A DNA stretch of 64,000 bases from the NCBI RefSeq assembly GCF_003350005.1, contig NZ_QLKS01000003.1:124001-188000 (forward strand). The letters run 5' to 3'. Position numbers and translations under genes: made by a program. Positions 55,435-63,201 of this stretch are shown here, one piece after another. Every line of letters begins with the position of its first letter. The stretch's first letter is position 1. The DNA comes from Psychrobacter proteolyticus (GTDB lineage Bacteria > Pseudomonadota > Gammaproteobacteria > Pseudomonadales > Moraxellaceae). Below the pieces are notes generated by a model, which ran no database searches, was not told the origin of the DNA, and worked only from the letters and a program-made list of their open reading frames with translations.

Positions 55435-56556
55435 ATGGACATTGATAAACTATTGCAGTTAATGATCAATAAAAATGGCTCTGATCTTTTTATTACTGCT
55501 GATGTAGCACCTTCCATGAAAGTGAATGGAAAGATACTACCTGTCGGGAAAACGCCCTTGAGTGCTGAGCAAACCATGAGGTTGGTCAAGGGTGTGATGA
55601 CGCCAAGCCAACGAAAAGAGTTTGAAGATACCAATGAGTGTCAGTTTGCTATTGCTGATGAGGCGCAGCAAGCACGTTTTCGAGTCAGTGCATTTATACA
55701 GCGTGATATGGCAGGAATGATTTTACGGAAAATTGAAAATAATATTCCAACGGTCGAAGAGTTACGTTTACCGCCAGCACTAAAAGAGCTGTCCATGAAA
55801 AAACGCGGTATTATTTTATTAGTTGGCGCAACGGGTACGGGCAAATCTACTACCCTTGCAGCAATGATAGGACATCGCAATCAAAACTCTCATGGTCATA
55901 TTATTACGATAGAAGACCCTATTGAATTTGTCCATAAGCATCGCGGCTGTATTATCACCCAACGTGAAGTTGGTATCGATACCCATTCATTTGAAGCGGG
56001 CCTAAAAAACACGCTACGCCAAGCACCCGATGTCATCTTAATCGGTGAGATTCGTAACCGTGAAGTCATGAGCTATGCTATTCAGTACGCAGAAACTGGC
56101 CATCTAGTGTTTGCAACGTTGCACGCAAACAACGCTAACCAAGCAATTGATCGTATCATTCACTTCTTTGAAACCAGTCGCCATAACCAGTTGTTTATGG
56201 ATTTGTCATTGAACCTGCAAGCTATTATCGCGCAGCAACTTATCCCCACACCTGATGGTAAAGGAAGACGCGCTGCTATTGAAATCTTGCTAAATTCGCA
56301 GCTGATCAGTGACTATATTCGTAAAGGGGAAGTTCATGAAATTAAAGATGTGATGACACGCTCACGAGACAGTGGCATGCAAACCTTTGATCAGGCACTT
56401 TTTGATTTGTACGAACAAGGAGAGATAACGTATAAAGAAGCGATTCTACATGCCGACTCCCCTAACGATCTACGCCTCAAAATTAAGCTAAGTAGCAAAA
56501 ACGGCAAGGCTAATTTAGATGAAGGTGCTGATAGTTTATCGTTAGATGTGAGCTAA
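55435..56556 (+). CDS. pilU: Type IV pilus retraction ATPase homologue PilU
   Basis: PilU is the PilT-dependent second retraction ATPase. The 373-residue protein has LMINKNGSDLFITADVAPSM, Walker A GATGTGKSTTLAAMIGH, the Asp box IITIEDPIEFVHKH, APDVILIGEIRNREVMSYAI and the His box AETGHLVFATLHANNA, plus the LNSQLISDYIRKGE segment in place of PilT's AIRNLIRE. The C-terminal ~25 residues are Lys/Asp/Ser-rich. The start is preceded by GGTACGAT with a weak Shine-Dalgarno. It ends in a strong terminator before fur. Confidence 0.96.
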   Translation: MDIDKLLQLMINKNGSDLFITADVAPSMKVNGKILPVGKTPLSAEQTMRLVKGVMTPSQRKEFEDTNECQFAIADEAQQARFRVSAFIQRDMAGMILRKIENNIPTVEELRLPPALKELSMKKRGIILLVGATGTGKSTTLAAMIGHRNQNSHGHIITIEDPIEFVHKHRGCIITQREVGIDTHSFEAGLKNTLRQAPDVILIGEIRNREVMSYAIQYAETGHLVFATLHANNANQAIDRIIHFFETSRHNQLFMDLSLNLQAIIAQQLIPTPDGKGRRAAIEILLNSQLISDYIRKGEVHEIKDVMTRSRDSGMQTFDQALFDLYEQGEITYKEAILHADSPNDLRLKIKLSSKNGKANLDEGADSLSLDVS

Positions 56557-56590
56557 GTTATTGAGTTTCCCATACAGAATAGACATATAT

Positions 56591-56625
56591 AAAAACCCTC
56601 GTTATAAATAACGAGGGTTTCTTTT
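56591..56625. terminator. Terminator between pilU and fur
   Basis: A perfect 13-bp stem AAACCCTCGTTAT/ATAACGAGGGTTT around AA, with A- and T-rich flanks on both sides. It ends converging transcripts. Confidence 0.92.
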
Positions 56626-56682
56626 ATTGTTCGATATCGTAGTACTGGCAGAAACAATCATTGCTAGTGATATAGCAGAAAG

Positions 56683-57117
56683 TTATTTCGCGCTATCTCT
56701 ACAGGCTTGATCCGCACAAATACCATATAGCACGAGAGAATGCCCAGATAGTTTAAAACCATGTTTTTCTGCTACTTTCAGCTGCTCTTCTTCAATGACT
56801 TCATTATGAAACTCTATAATCTTGCCACACACATCACAAACTAGATGATCGTGATGCTCTTCTTGGGTAATCTCAAATACAGATAGATTGTTTTCAAAGT
56901 TATGACGCTCAACAATACCTGCTTGCTCAAACTGTGTTAGGACACGATAGACAGTGGCAAGACCTACGTCTTCACCTTGTTCGATAAGTGCCTTATATAC
57001 TTCCTCTGCGCTCATATGATGCAGCTCTGCGCTTTCTAATAGCTCTAAAATTTTGATACGAGGTAACGTGACCTTGAGTCCTGCTCTACGTAAATCTTGA
57101 TTGGTAAAAGAAGCCAT
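56683..57117 (-). CDS. fur: Ferric uptake regulator Fur
   Basis: Fur is the Fe(II)-dependent repressor of iron-uptake genes. The 144-residue protein has the winged-helix part RRAGLKVTLPRIKILELLE, HHMSAEEVYKALIEQGE, GLATVYRVLTQFEQAGIV, and the metal-binding and dimer part EEHHDHLVCDVCGKIIEFHN with the CxxC pair and a second cysteine pair CADQAC near the end. It is read away from bamE across 332 bases, the divergent fur-omlA layout also known in pseudomonads. The A/T-rich leader contains sequences such as AAATGATTAATAATAAAC that loosely resemble a Fur box, so autoregulation is possible but unproven. Confidence 0.98.
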   Translation of the reverse strand: MASFTNQDLRRAGLKVTLPRIKILELLESAELHHMSAEEVYKALIEQGEDVGLATVYRVLTQFEQAGIVERHNFENNLSVFEITQEEHHDHLVCDVCGKIIEFHNEVIEEEQLKVAEKHGFKLSGHSLVLYGICADQACRDSAK

Positions 57118-57449
57118 AATATCCCTTTTGACTGTGACAGCCTTAACAAATAGAAAATATGAGATAAATAATCAACAAAGATTATTTTTATTTAATATAA
57201 AGTAAATGATTAATAATAAACTGATGAAACTTATGCAGACATCTCTCTTATTATTTTCTAAATATCGAGATGCAAGCCTATGAATTTAAAATATAATTAA
57301 TCTAACTATTCAGATTGTGTTTGGTAAATAATGTCGTAAGTGGTAGGCAATTGCAAGTAAATGACGTATCATTTGTCCAAGATTGTCGGTCAGACTGGTA
57401 CCACCTAACGCTGGCCACACCTAATTCATTTCTTATGAGTCATCTTACC
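57118..57449. other. Divergent promoter region between fur and bamE
   Basis: About 330 bases. The left half is very A/T-rich and may hold the fur promoter and a degenerate Fur box. The right half can be translated in frame with bamE back to 57315, but this part has no signal-peptide or domain character, so I treat it as leader. Confidence 0.4.
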
Positions 57450-57854
57450 ATGATAAAGACATTAAATTTCCGTCCGTTAAGCCACACAAGCGCATTACGT
57501 AAGATCGTTATCACCAGTATGCTTAGCGCTACTGTTGCTATGTCTGGCTGCTCATTATTGAGTGTTTATAAGATTGATTTGCCACAAGGCACAGCGATTA
57601 CTCAAACCCAAGCCCAGAAGCTAAAAGTGGGGATGAATCAAAACCAAGTTCTTTATACTCTTGGCAGCCCTGCGATTCGAGATACGCTTGAGCCTAAACG
57701 CTGGGATTATATCTATGACTACAAAGCAGGCACTGAAGGTAGCCGTAAAGGCATCGCAGATGTCAAAAACGCTAGCCAGCATTTAGTTGTTTACTTTGAT
57801 GATAATGGTTTGGTCACGCGCATCGAAGGTATTGAGAGTCTGCCAGCATCATAG
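57450..57854 (+). CDS. bamE: Outer membrane assembly lipoprotein BamE
   Basis: BamE (SmpA/OmlA) is a small lipoprotein subunit of the BAM complex that inserts outer-membrane proteins. From the chosen start it is 134 residues with a signal peptide (KIVITSMLSATVAMSGC, lipobox MSGC). The mature part has the family core DLPQGTAITQTQAQKLKVGM, NQVLYTLGSPAIRDTLEPKR and WDYIYDYKAG, then HLVVYFDDNGLVTRIEG. ATG at 57435 is also possible. It is divergent from fur and converges with rnfH, a context shared with other gammaproteobacteria. Confidence 0.94.
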   Translation: MIKTLNFRPLSHTSALRKIVITSMLSATVAMSGCSLLSVYKIDLPQGTAITQTQAQKLKVGMNQNQVLYTLGSPAIRDTLEPKRWDYIYDYKAGTEGSRKGIADVKNASQHLVVYFDDNGLVTRIEGIESLPAS

Positions 57855-57888
57855 TTAGCGGAACCTATTAGCTTAGATAGTTAACGGT

Positions 57889-58200
57889 TTAGCTACGAGA
57901 TTTATTTTTGCGCTGAGACATAGGATCAGCGCTTAAACTACGATATACCTCGATACGGTCAAAAGGCTGTAGCAAATAGCTTAATGGCTGTTTCTGTGCA
58001 TAAATCCCTACATGCCAACGTTTCGCAGTTGGCGTGGTGATACCTATTACTTGCTCACACCATTCTGCCAGTTCTACAAATTTCTCAAGCCACCCTGCTT
58101 GCGACAATGCTTCATGCAAACTAGTACCTTGTTTAACCTGCAAAGCTAGATAATACTGGCGCTGCTCATCTTCAGCATACGCCAGATATACTGTCATTAG
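57889..58200 (-). CDS. rnfH: RnfH family ubiquitin-like protein
   Basis: The small beta-grasp protein of the RnfH (UPF0125) family, found next to bamE in many gammaproteobacteria, has TVYLAYAEDEQRQYYLALQV, KQGTSLHEALSQAGWLEKF, a C-terminal PFDRIEVYRSL and ADPMSQRKNK, which match the family ends. Start ATG at 58200 gives 103 residues, the usual family length. An in-frame ATG at 58329 would add 43 residues and overlap the upstream membrane-protein gene by 82 bases; a GTG between them is also possible. No clear ribosome-binding site decides the start. Function unknown; named for proximity to rnf genes elsewhere. Confidence 0.85.
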   Translation of the reverse strand, partial: LMTVYLAYAEDEQRQYYLALQVKQGTSLHEALSQAGWLEKFVELAEWCEQVIGITTPTAKRWHVGIYAQKQPLSYLLQPFDRIEVYRSLSADPMSQRKNKSRS

Positions 58201-58247
58201 ATTGGCTTGCGTAGACTGTGGCACACTGCTGTCACGACCTTCAACTG

Positions 58248-59381
58248 TTAGCTCAACCACTGCATCACCCAACCTATCAATGCTAGCAGTAATGCTAATG
58301 GTACGACTAAACGTATCGCCACTCGCCACAAGTTATAAACTGCTTCATTGCTGAAATTTAACGACTTACGTAGATGGCTAATCTTCATCTGCCAACCCGC
58401 AAATACTGATAATAATAGTACAGCAATGCTACTAATAATGACCAAGATCCCTACTAACCATGCTGCCGGAATCGCAACCACTAGTAATAAAGCTACAGCA
58501 AAAGTGATTATCAAACTAACTAATAATCCAAATTTATGCGTTAACTGTTGCGTGCTGTAATGTAGCAAATAACTGGCCACAAATAACACCCCACCCCAAT
58601 ATAACAGCTGTCCAATTGGCGGTAGCGACATACCACTAGTAAATAAAGCCACTACTCCTATCAGCAGTTGCAACACCCAAATCGGTAATACTAGCTTGGT
58701 TGCACGGTACTCACGAGTAGCCGCTCTGTTTTTTACTTGCTGATTGTTTGCTTCTACCGCTGTGACTGTTTGCTTACTCACCAAGTTCTGACCGAACCAG
58801 TATAGTCCTGTACCTGCACCAACACTGACTAATGCTAACGCGACTGCGCGTGCCCATTCCGTCAAACTGACATCAGTCATGGCAAAACCAGCATTTGGCA
58901 CACCGTTTGCGAACCCTAGCAGCAAACCTATTACTATCAATCCTAAACCAATAGGTAAAGGCGTAACACCCAGCAAGCTTAAAAGTAACGCAATGACCAT
59001 CAGGCCTGCAGCAACTGCGAAGCTAGGTACATCGGGTACGCTATTTAGCTCAGTTAATGCAGACAATATACCTGTACTTGCGCCAGATATAACCAGCGCT
59101 GCAATCACAATAGAAACCAGCGCTGCTAACCAACCAAAGCTGCGCCATATCGGACTGACATCTGCTTCACGAGTGAGCTTTTGCATACCCGCTAGAGGTC
59201 CTTCGACACTGCGATAGGCCAATGCTATCTCAGCGTAAACAACTGGTAGCGCAACCAATACCATGGCTAATAGCCATAGTAACCAAAAATCAATCTCACC
59301 AATTGACGCAGGTGCAAACCAACGAAATAGCAATAACGGTAGTAGCGCCGAGATAAAATAAGAGGCATAACGGATCATCAT
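58248..59381 (-). CDS. Polytopic inner-membrane protein, distantly NSS-transporter-like
   Basis: The 377-residue protein has about ten to eleven hydrophobic helices and almost no extramembrane domain. The stretch LPVVYAEIALAYRSVEGPLA followed by GMQKLTREADVSPIWRSFGW recalls the start of neurotransmitter:sodium symporter (NSS) family proteins, but the rest, with many Leu/Val/Ala-only helices, has no clear NSS sodium-site residues and it is shorter than the usual ~450-500. It may be a diverged transporter. It is just upstream of rnfH on the same strand, ends 47 bases before the rnfH start chosen here, and would overlap it by 82 bases if rnfH started at 58329. Function not determined. Confidence 0.7.
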   Translation of the reverse strand: MMIRYASYFISALLPLLLFRWFAPASIGEIDFWLLWLLAMVLVALPVVYAEIALAYRSVEGPLAGMQKLTREADVSPIWRSFGWLAALVSIVIAALVISGASTGILSALTELNSVPDVPSFAVAAGLMVIALLLSLLGVTPLPIGLGLIVIGLLLGFANGVPNAGFAMTDVSLTEWARAVALALVSVGAGTGLYWFGQNLVSKQTVTAVEANNQQVKNRAATREYRATKLVLPIWVLQLLIGVVALFTSGMSLPPIGQLLYWGGVLFVASYLLHYSTQQLTHKFGLLVSLIITFAVALLLVVAIPAAWLVGILVIISSIAVLLLSVFAGWQMKISHLRKSLNFSNEAVYNLWRVAIRLVVPLALLLALIGWVMQWLS

Positions 59382-59739
59382 AATTTCAATCCAAACGATC
59401 TAATTAATACCATTCACAAAAACTGGGTTAGCAAATAAAACAAGTGCAAGTACTACGCATAATAGACTGAACATGTTTGGCAAGGCTAATCGTATTTTGA
59501 GAATTGGTATAAAGTGAATAACGATAATTTATAATTATACAGAGCAACGACTGGCTTCTGTAAATGAATTCAGCTAAATACTGTCTTAATGTAAGGGACA
59601 AACAGTTATAAAAAAACCCCGAAATCGGGGTTTAGTCATTCAGATATAATCAATATGCGATTCAGTACTCAGTGGCTTTACTCAATGGCCTTCTATGCAA
59701 AGCAAAGCATGTATCAGATATTGAATGAGTGCGACTCAA
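59382..59739. other. Intergenic region between membrane-protein gene and cytochrome c4 gene
   Basis: These 358 bases contain the cytochrome c4 terminator (59611-59635) and the promoter region for the membrane protein gene on the minus strand. No ORF is supported. Confidence 0.45.
59611..59635 (-). terminator. Terminator after cytochrome c4 gene
   Basis: AAACCCCGA pairs with TCGGGGTTT around AA. The A-run on the left gives a seven-T run on the minus strand. It lies about 105 bases past the stop codon. Confidence 0.9.
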
Positions 59740-60408
59740 TTAGTGAATAGCACTTACATAATCTGACAAGATACGAATGTCACGATCTGATAGTTTCGAT
59801 GCAACCGTTTGCATCATACCCATCTCACCTTCTTTGGCTGCATCATTGACTCGTTTTTGATCATCGCTATCGATATCATCAACACGTCCAGCGGCACGGA
59901 ATAGTTTTAGCTGAGTAGCAATATACTGAGCATGCTGTCCACCTAGTTTTGGAAATGCGGCCCAAGTATTACCTGCAGCATCTGGACCATGACAGCCTGC
60001 ACAGCCAATAACACCGCGCGACTTATCACCGCCCAAGAATAGCTTAGTCGCTTCTTGGTTGGTTGCAGGATTGCCGTAGCCAACGCCCCAAGGCGCTTGA
60101 CTGGCGTAATAACCTGCTACGTTTGCTAGGTCTTGCTGAGATAGATTAGCAACCTGTGATTGCATGATACCGTTTTTGCGATAACCTGCTTTAAAGTTGA
60201 CTAGCTGTTTATATAGGTACTTTACGTTTTGGCCGCCAAGGTTTGGCTGTGCAGGAACAATGCTGACGCCATTAAGACCATGACAAGCGGCACAAACGGT
60301 TTCTGCAACTTTTTGACCTGCATTGACGTCATATTCAGGAACAATAATAGCAGCTTGTACGCTGAAACTTGCAACGCATAAGCTGGCAGCAGCGATTAAC
60401 TTTTTCAT
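59740..60408 (-). CDS. Cytochrome c4 (diheme)
   Basis: The 222-residue periplasmic or membrane-peripheral diheme cytochrome c4 has a signal peptide (MKKLIAAASLCVASFSVQA) followed by two class-I cytochrome c domains. The first heme site is CAACHGLNG near residue 35, with Met ligand in the NGIMQ stretch. The second is CAGCHGPDA near residue 136, with Met in GEMGMMQ. Both domains contain the PNLGGQ or PKLGGQHAQYI motif. It probably carries electrons to cytochrome oxidases. It is divergent from engB two genes further on, in a context (c4, c5, engB) typical of pseudomonads and relatives. Confidence 0.95.
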   Translation of the reverse strand: MKKLIAAASLCVASFSVQAAIIVPEYDVNAGQKVAETVCAACHGLNGVSIVPAQPNLGGQNVKYLYKQLVNFKAGYRKNGIMQSQVANLSQQDLANVAGYYASQAPWGVGYGNPATNQEATKLFLGGDKSRGVIGCAGCHGPDAAGNTWAAFPKLGGQHAQYIATQLKLFRAAGRVDDIDSDDQKRVNDAAKEGEMGMMQTVASKLSDRDIRILSDYVSAIH

Positions 60409-60726
60409 TGATACAAATCCTACTAGCTCGGCGTAAGCATTATTTAGAGTGATTGCACTGGTAAGATACCTGATATAGCCGCCTCTTTAATCATGAGAAT
60501 GGCATATATTTTGAGGTCTTGGACACAAGCAGTCTGAAAGTACTTACTAACATCAGGGTTTATTTTCGATTATTATAGCAAGACTTTGTATCATTTGCCT
60601 ACTTAATCATAGTATCCATCAGTTTTCTGGCAACACAATATACAATATGACGCAAAAACAAAAAGCGCAGATAGGTCATCAACCCAGCGCTTTATTTTCT
60701 ATGTTCAAATTATATTTATAAGTCAA
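60409..60726. other. Region between cytochrome c4 and c5 genes
   Basis: These 318 bases hold no supported ORF. They contain a weak terminator for the c5 gene at 60662-60693 and the cytochrome c4 promoter. Confidence 0.4.
60662..60693 (-). terminator. Weak terminator after cytochrome c5 gene
   Basis: AAAGCGC pairs with GCGCTTT around an 18-base loop. On the minus strand it is followed by TTTGTTTTTG. It lies 33 bases after the c5 stop. Confidence 0.6.
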
Positions 60727-61062
60727 TTATTTGCTCATATATTCGATAAGTTTACGATAATCGTCATCACTACATTTGGCGCAAAGACCACCTGCTGGCA
60801 TCTGTGGCATACCACCTTTGACGGACTTGATAAGCGTCGGCATACTTTTTTGTTTAATCAGCTGTTGCCATTTGGCACTATCACCTTTTTTAATGGCATT
60901 TAACGCCCCACTATCGTGACAGGCTGCACATGAGTTATTATAGGTAGTGGCGATATCCGCCGCACCTGCGCTGCTAATCATAATGCCACTTAATAATAGT
61001 GCAGCACTGCTAGCCATTATAGCGGGATAACTCGTGCTAAGAAGTTTACTGATTGAAAACAT
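60727..61062 (-). CDS. Cytochrome c5-like monoheme cytochrome
   Basis: The 111-residue exported monoheme cytochrome has an N-terminal signal peptide (LLSTSYPAIMASSAALLLSG) and a heme site CAACHDSG near residue 45. The GGLCAKCSDDDYRKLIEYM end, with its cysteine pair and short distance to the C-terminus, is typical of cytochrome c5 (c555-like). The Met ligand is probably MPQMPAGG. It likely relays electrons to terminal oxidases, with the cytochrome c4 gene 318 bases downstream. The promoter region is shared with engB. Confidence 0.9.
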   Translation of the reverse strand: MFSISKLLSTSYPAIMASSAALLLSGIMISSAGAADIATTYNNSCAACHDSGALNAIKKGDSAKWQQLIKQKSMPTLIKSVKGGMPQMPAGGLCAKCSDDDYRKLIEYMSK

Positions 61063-61466
61063 AGAGCACCTCCTCGTGATATTTCACGTGTCTCATCAAT
61101 CGTTCTATTAAACATCTCTCGTTAAACATTGTAACAATATATGTCACATAAACATAGAGAATTTGGATATGGCTTTGTTAAAGCTGAGAACTTGTCGTAA
61201 TGACTGGCCAACTTTAATGTTATCCTACTATTTATATGATGCTAATCGCAGTTATTTCAATAAGTAAGACACGGAATAGTATAGAATAGCCAGTAATATT
61301 AAATAGCTACTTTTATGATTTGCACATAACTGTATTGATAAAAAACTGCCTTTTAACTTGATTTACCTATTGCTTTACCAATTACCTGACCGCACCGATG
61401 ACTTGAATCATCAGCTGACTAAAATTTTATAATCGCATCCAATTTTTTAAGATTAATGAGCCATTT
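61063..61466. other. Divergent promoter region between cytochrome c5 gene and engB
   Basis: These 404 A/T-rich bases hold no supported ORF. The engB start ATG is preceded by TTAATGAGCC with a weak ribosome-binding site. Confidence 0.45.
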
Positions 61467-62237
61467 ATGAGTACCCCGTTTAACGATGTCGCCGCTGAAC
61501 ATGCCTTGTTCAATACCAAATCTCGTCAGAAAATTCAGCAAACTGAGTTTATGATGTCAGCACCTACCTTTCGTCTCTGTCCTCCTGATATGGGATTGGA
61601 AGTCGCTTTTGCAGGTCGATCAAATGCTGGCAAATCATCAGCCATCAACGCCTTAACCAATCAGCGTCAATTGGCTCGCTCGTCTAAAACACCTGGACGC
61701 ACGCAGATGATTAACTTTTTTAGTATCGGTGATACTGACAGACGTTTGGTCGATTTGCCTGGTTACGGCTATGCAGCTGTTCCGCTAGAGATGAAAAAAG
61801 AATGGCAAGTTGAGCTAGAAGAATACTTAGTATCACGCTCAAGCCTTGCAGGTCTGGTTCTGATGACAGACATTCGTCATCCGCTTAAGTTTTTTGATGA
61901 GCAAATGCTGCACTGGGCAAACGATGGTGAACTACCAGTACATATTCTGCTGACCAAAGCAGATAAACTGAAGTACGGTGCTTCTAAAAACGCCCTCCTT
62001 GAGACTCGTAAACGCCTGAAAAAACTGGGCTTAAACTGTACCATTCAGTTGTTTTCGGCCCTCAGAAAAGAAGGTCTCGATGAGTTGGCTGGGATAATGG
62101 GCAACTGGTATGAGTATCAGCTTGATGCAGACAAAATCATCGAGTCTTCTTTTGCATTGCTAGAAGGCGCTGAGTTAGAAGATGCTATTGAAAAAGAAAG
62201 CGTTGAAAAAGAGAGCGTTGATAAAGAAAACAAATAG
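61467..62237 (+). CDS. engB: Ribosome biogenesis GTP-binding protein EngB (YihA/YsxC)
   Basis: This essential GTPase is needed for 50S ribosome assembly. Motifs are G1 GRSNAGKSS (VAFAGRSNAGKSSAINALT), G3 DLPGYGYA, G4 TKAD (LLTKADKLKYG) and G5 FSAL. SKTPGRTQMINFF is a family hallmark. The 256-residue protein is about 40 residues longer than E. coli YihA at the C-terminus, which ends in a Glu/Lys-rich repeat (KESVEKESVDKENK). Start ATG is the first of the frame. A terminator follows. Confidence 0.96.
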   Translation: MSTPFNDVAAEHALFNTKSRQKIQQTEFMMSAPTFRLCPPDMGLEVAFAGRSNAGKSSAINALTNQRQLARSSKTPGRTQMINFFSIGDTDRRLVDLPGYGYAAVPLEMKKEWQVELEEYLVSRSSLAGLVLMTDIRHPLKFFDEQMLHWANDGELPVHILLTKADKLKYGASKNALLETRKRLKKLGLNCTIQLFSALRKEGLDELAGIMGNWYEYQLDADKIIESSFALLEGAELEDAIEKESVEKESVDKENK

Positions 62238-62254
62238 ATATCGTTGTTTTTAAC

Positions 62255-62293
62255 AAAAAAGGGTTTATCGCTATTACGATAAACCCTTTTTTA
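62255..62293. terminator. Terminator between engB and HAD phosphatase gene
   Basis: AAAGGGTTTATCG pairs with CGATAAACCCTTT around CTATTA, with A- and T-runs. The two genes converge here. Confidence 0.92.
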
Positions 62294-62361
62294 TTGTCTG
62301 TTTATTAACTCATTATTATCATCGGTGTGCTATCAGAATAACGAGAATTATAAAATTAGCT

Positions 62362-63069
62362 CTATCCGCATAGCAAATCCACTAGCGCTTGTGGAGTATC
62401 AACCTGATAGGTTGGGTTTTGCTTAGCAAGCTCTGCACTGGTTGCCGTACCATAGTTCACCGCTATACTGGTCATGCCTAGTGCTGTTGCCATTTGAATG
62501 TCATAGATACTGTCGCCGATAAACACAGCATCAGAAACCTGCTGCTGCGTATAATCCAAGATATCGGTCAACATCTGCGGATCAGGTTTGGAGCCTGACT
62601 CATCAGCACAACGCGTAATCGCAAAATAATCATGGCTATCTGAGGCATCTAATACACGATCTAGCCCTTTTCTTTTTTTACCCGTTGCTACGGCGAGCGT
62701 TTTGCTTTGCTGTTGCAAAGTTTGCAACATACGCTCTATTGGTTCAAAGAGCGGCGTACTGTGACTATTGGCAATATAGTACTCTGCATAGGTTTGCTGA
62801 ATGGCAAGCAACTGCGCATCGTTTGCTTGCGGATATAAAATCTTAATCCCATTCATTAAGCTCAGACCAATGATATCTTTTACGGCTTTATCAGTCGTCT
62901 TAAACCTGTGTGCTTCCCCAGCTACATGCATAGAATCAACAATCAGGCCGATTGAATCCATTAGCGTGCCGTCCCAATCAAAAATAATCAACGTCTTATC
63001 AGACAGATTGTGTTCTGCTGATGGTTGAGTATTTATGACGCTTTCTGAAATTGTAGCTGGTTTGGTCAT
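62362..63069 (-). CDS. HAD-superfamily phosphatase (Gph/PGP-like)
   Basis: The 235-residue haloacid-dehalogenase hydrolase has motif I IIFDWDGTLMDS, motif II LAVATGKKRKGLDRVL, motif III ADESGSKPDPQM and motif IV VFIGDSIYDIQMATALGM. The helical cap sits between motif I and II. Phosphoglycolate phosphatase (Gph) or a related sugar phosphatase is likely, but the exact substrate cannot be fixed. rluC, the gene immediately upstream on the same strand, is followed by a hairpin with T-poor flank, so co-transcription is possible. Confidence 0.9.
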   Translation of the reverse strand: MTKPATISESVINTQPSAEHNLSDKTLIIFDWDGTLMDSIGLIVDSMHVAGEAHRFKTTDKAVKDIIGLSLMNGIKILYPQANDAQLLAIQQTYAEYYIANSHSTPLFEPIERMLQTLQQQSKTLAVATGKKRKGLDRVLDASDSHDYFAITRCADESGSKPDPQMLTDILDYTQQQVSDAVFIGDSIYDIQMATALGMTSIAVNYGTATSAELAKQNPTYQVDTPQALVDLLCG

Positions 63070-63108
63070 GGAGTTACCTTAATGAATAAAAGTAGTAAAT
63101 AGCAGATA

Positions 63109-63159
63109 CTAAAACGTCACGGTGGCTTATTCGTAAAAATAAGATATCGTGACGTTTAG
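63109..63159 (-). terminator. Hairpin downstream of rluC
   Basis: CTAAAACGTCACG pairs with CGTGACGTTTAG with one bulge, and CTTATT with AATAAG inside. The minus-strand side lacks a strong T-run, so termination is partial at best. It lies between rluC and the HAD phosphatase gene. Confidence 0.5.
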
Positions 63160-63201
63160 GAAAATACAAAATAGTTTGACTTAAGAATTTATTTTGAAAA
63201 A

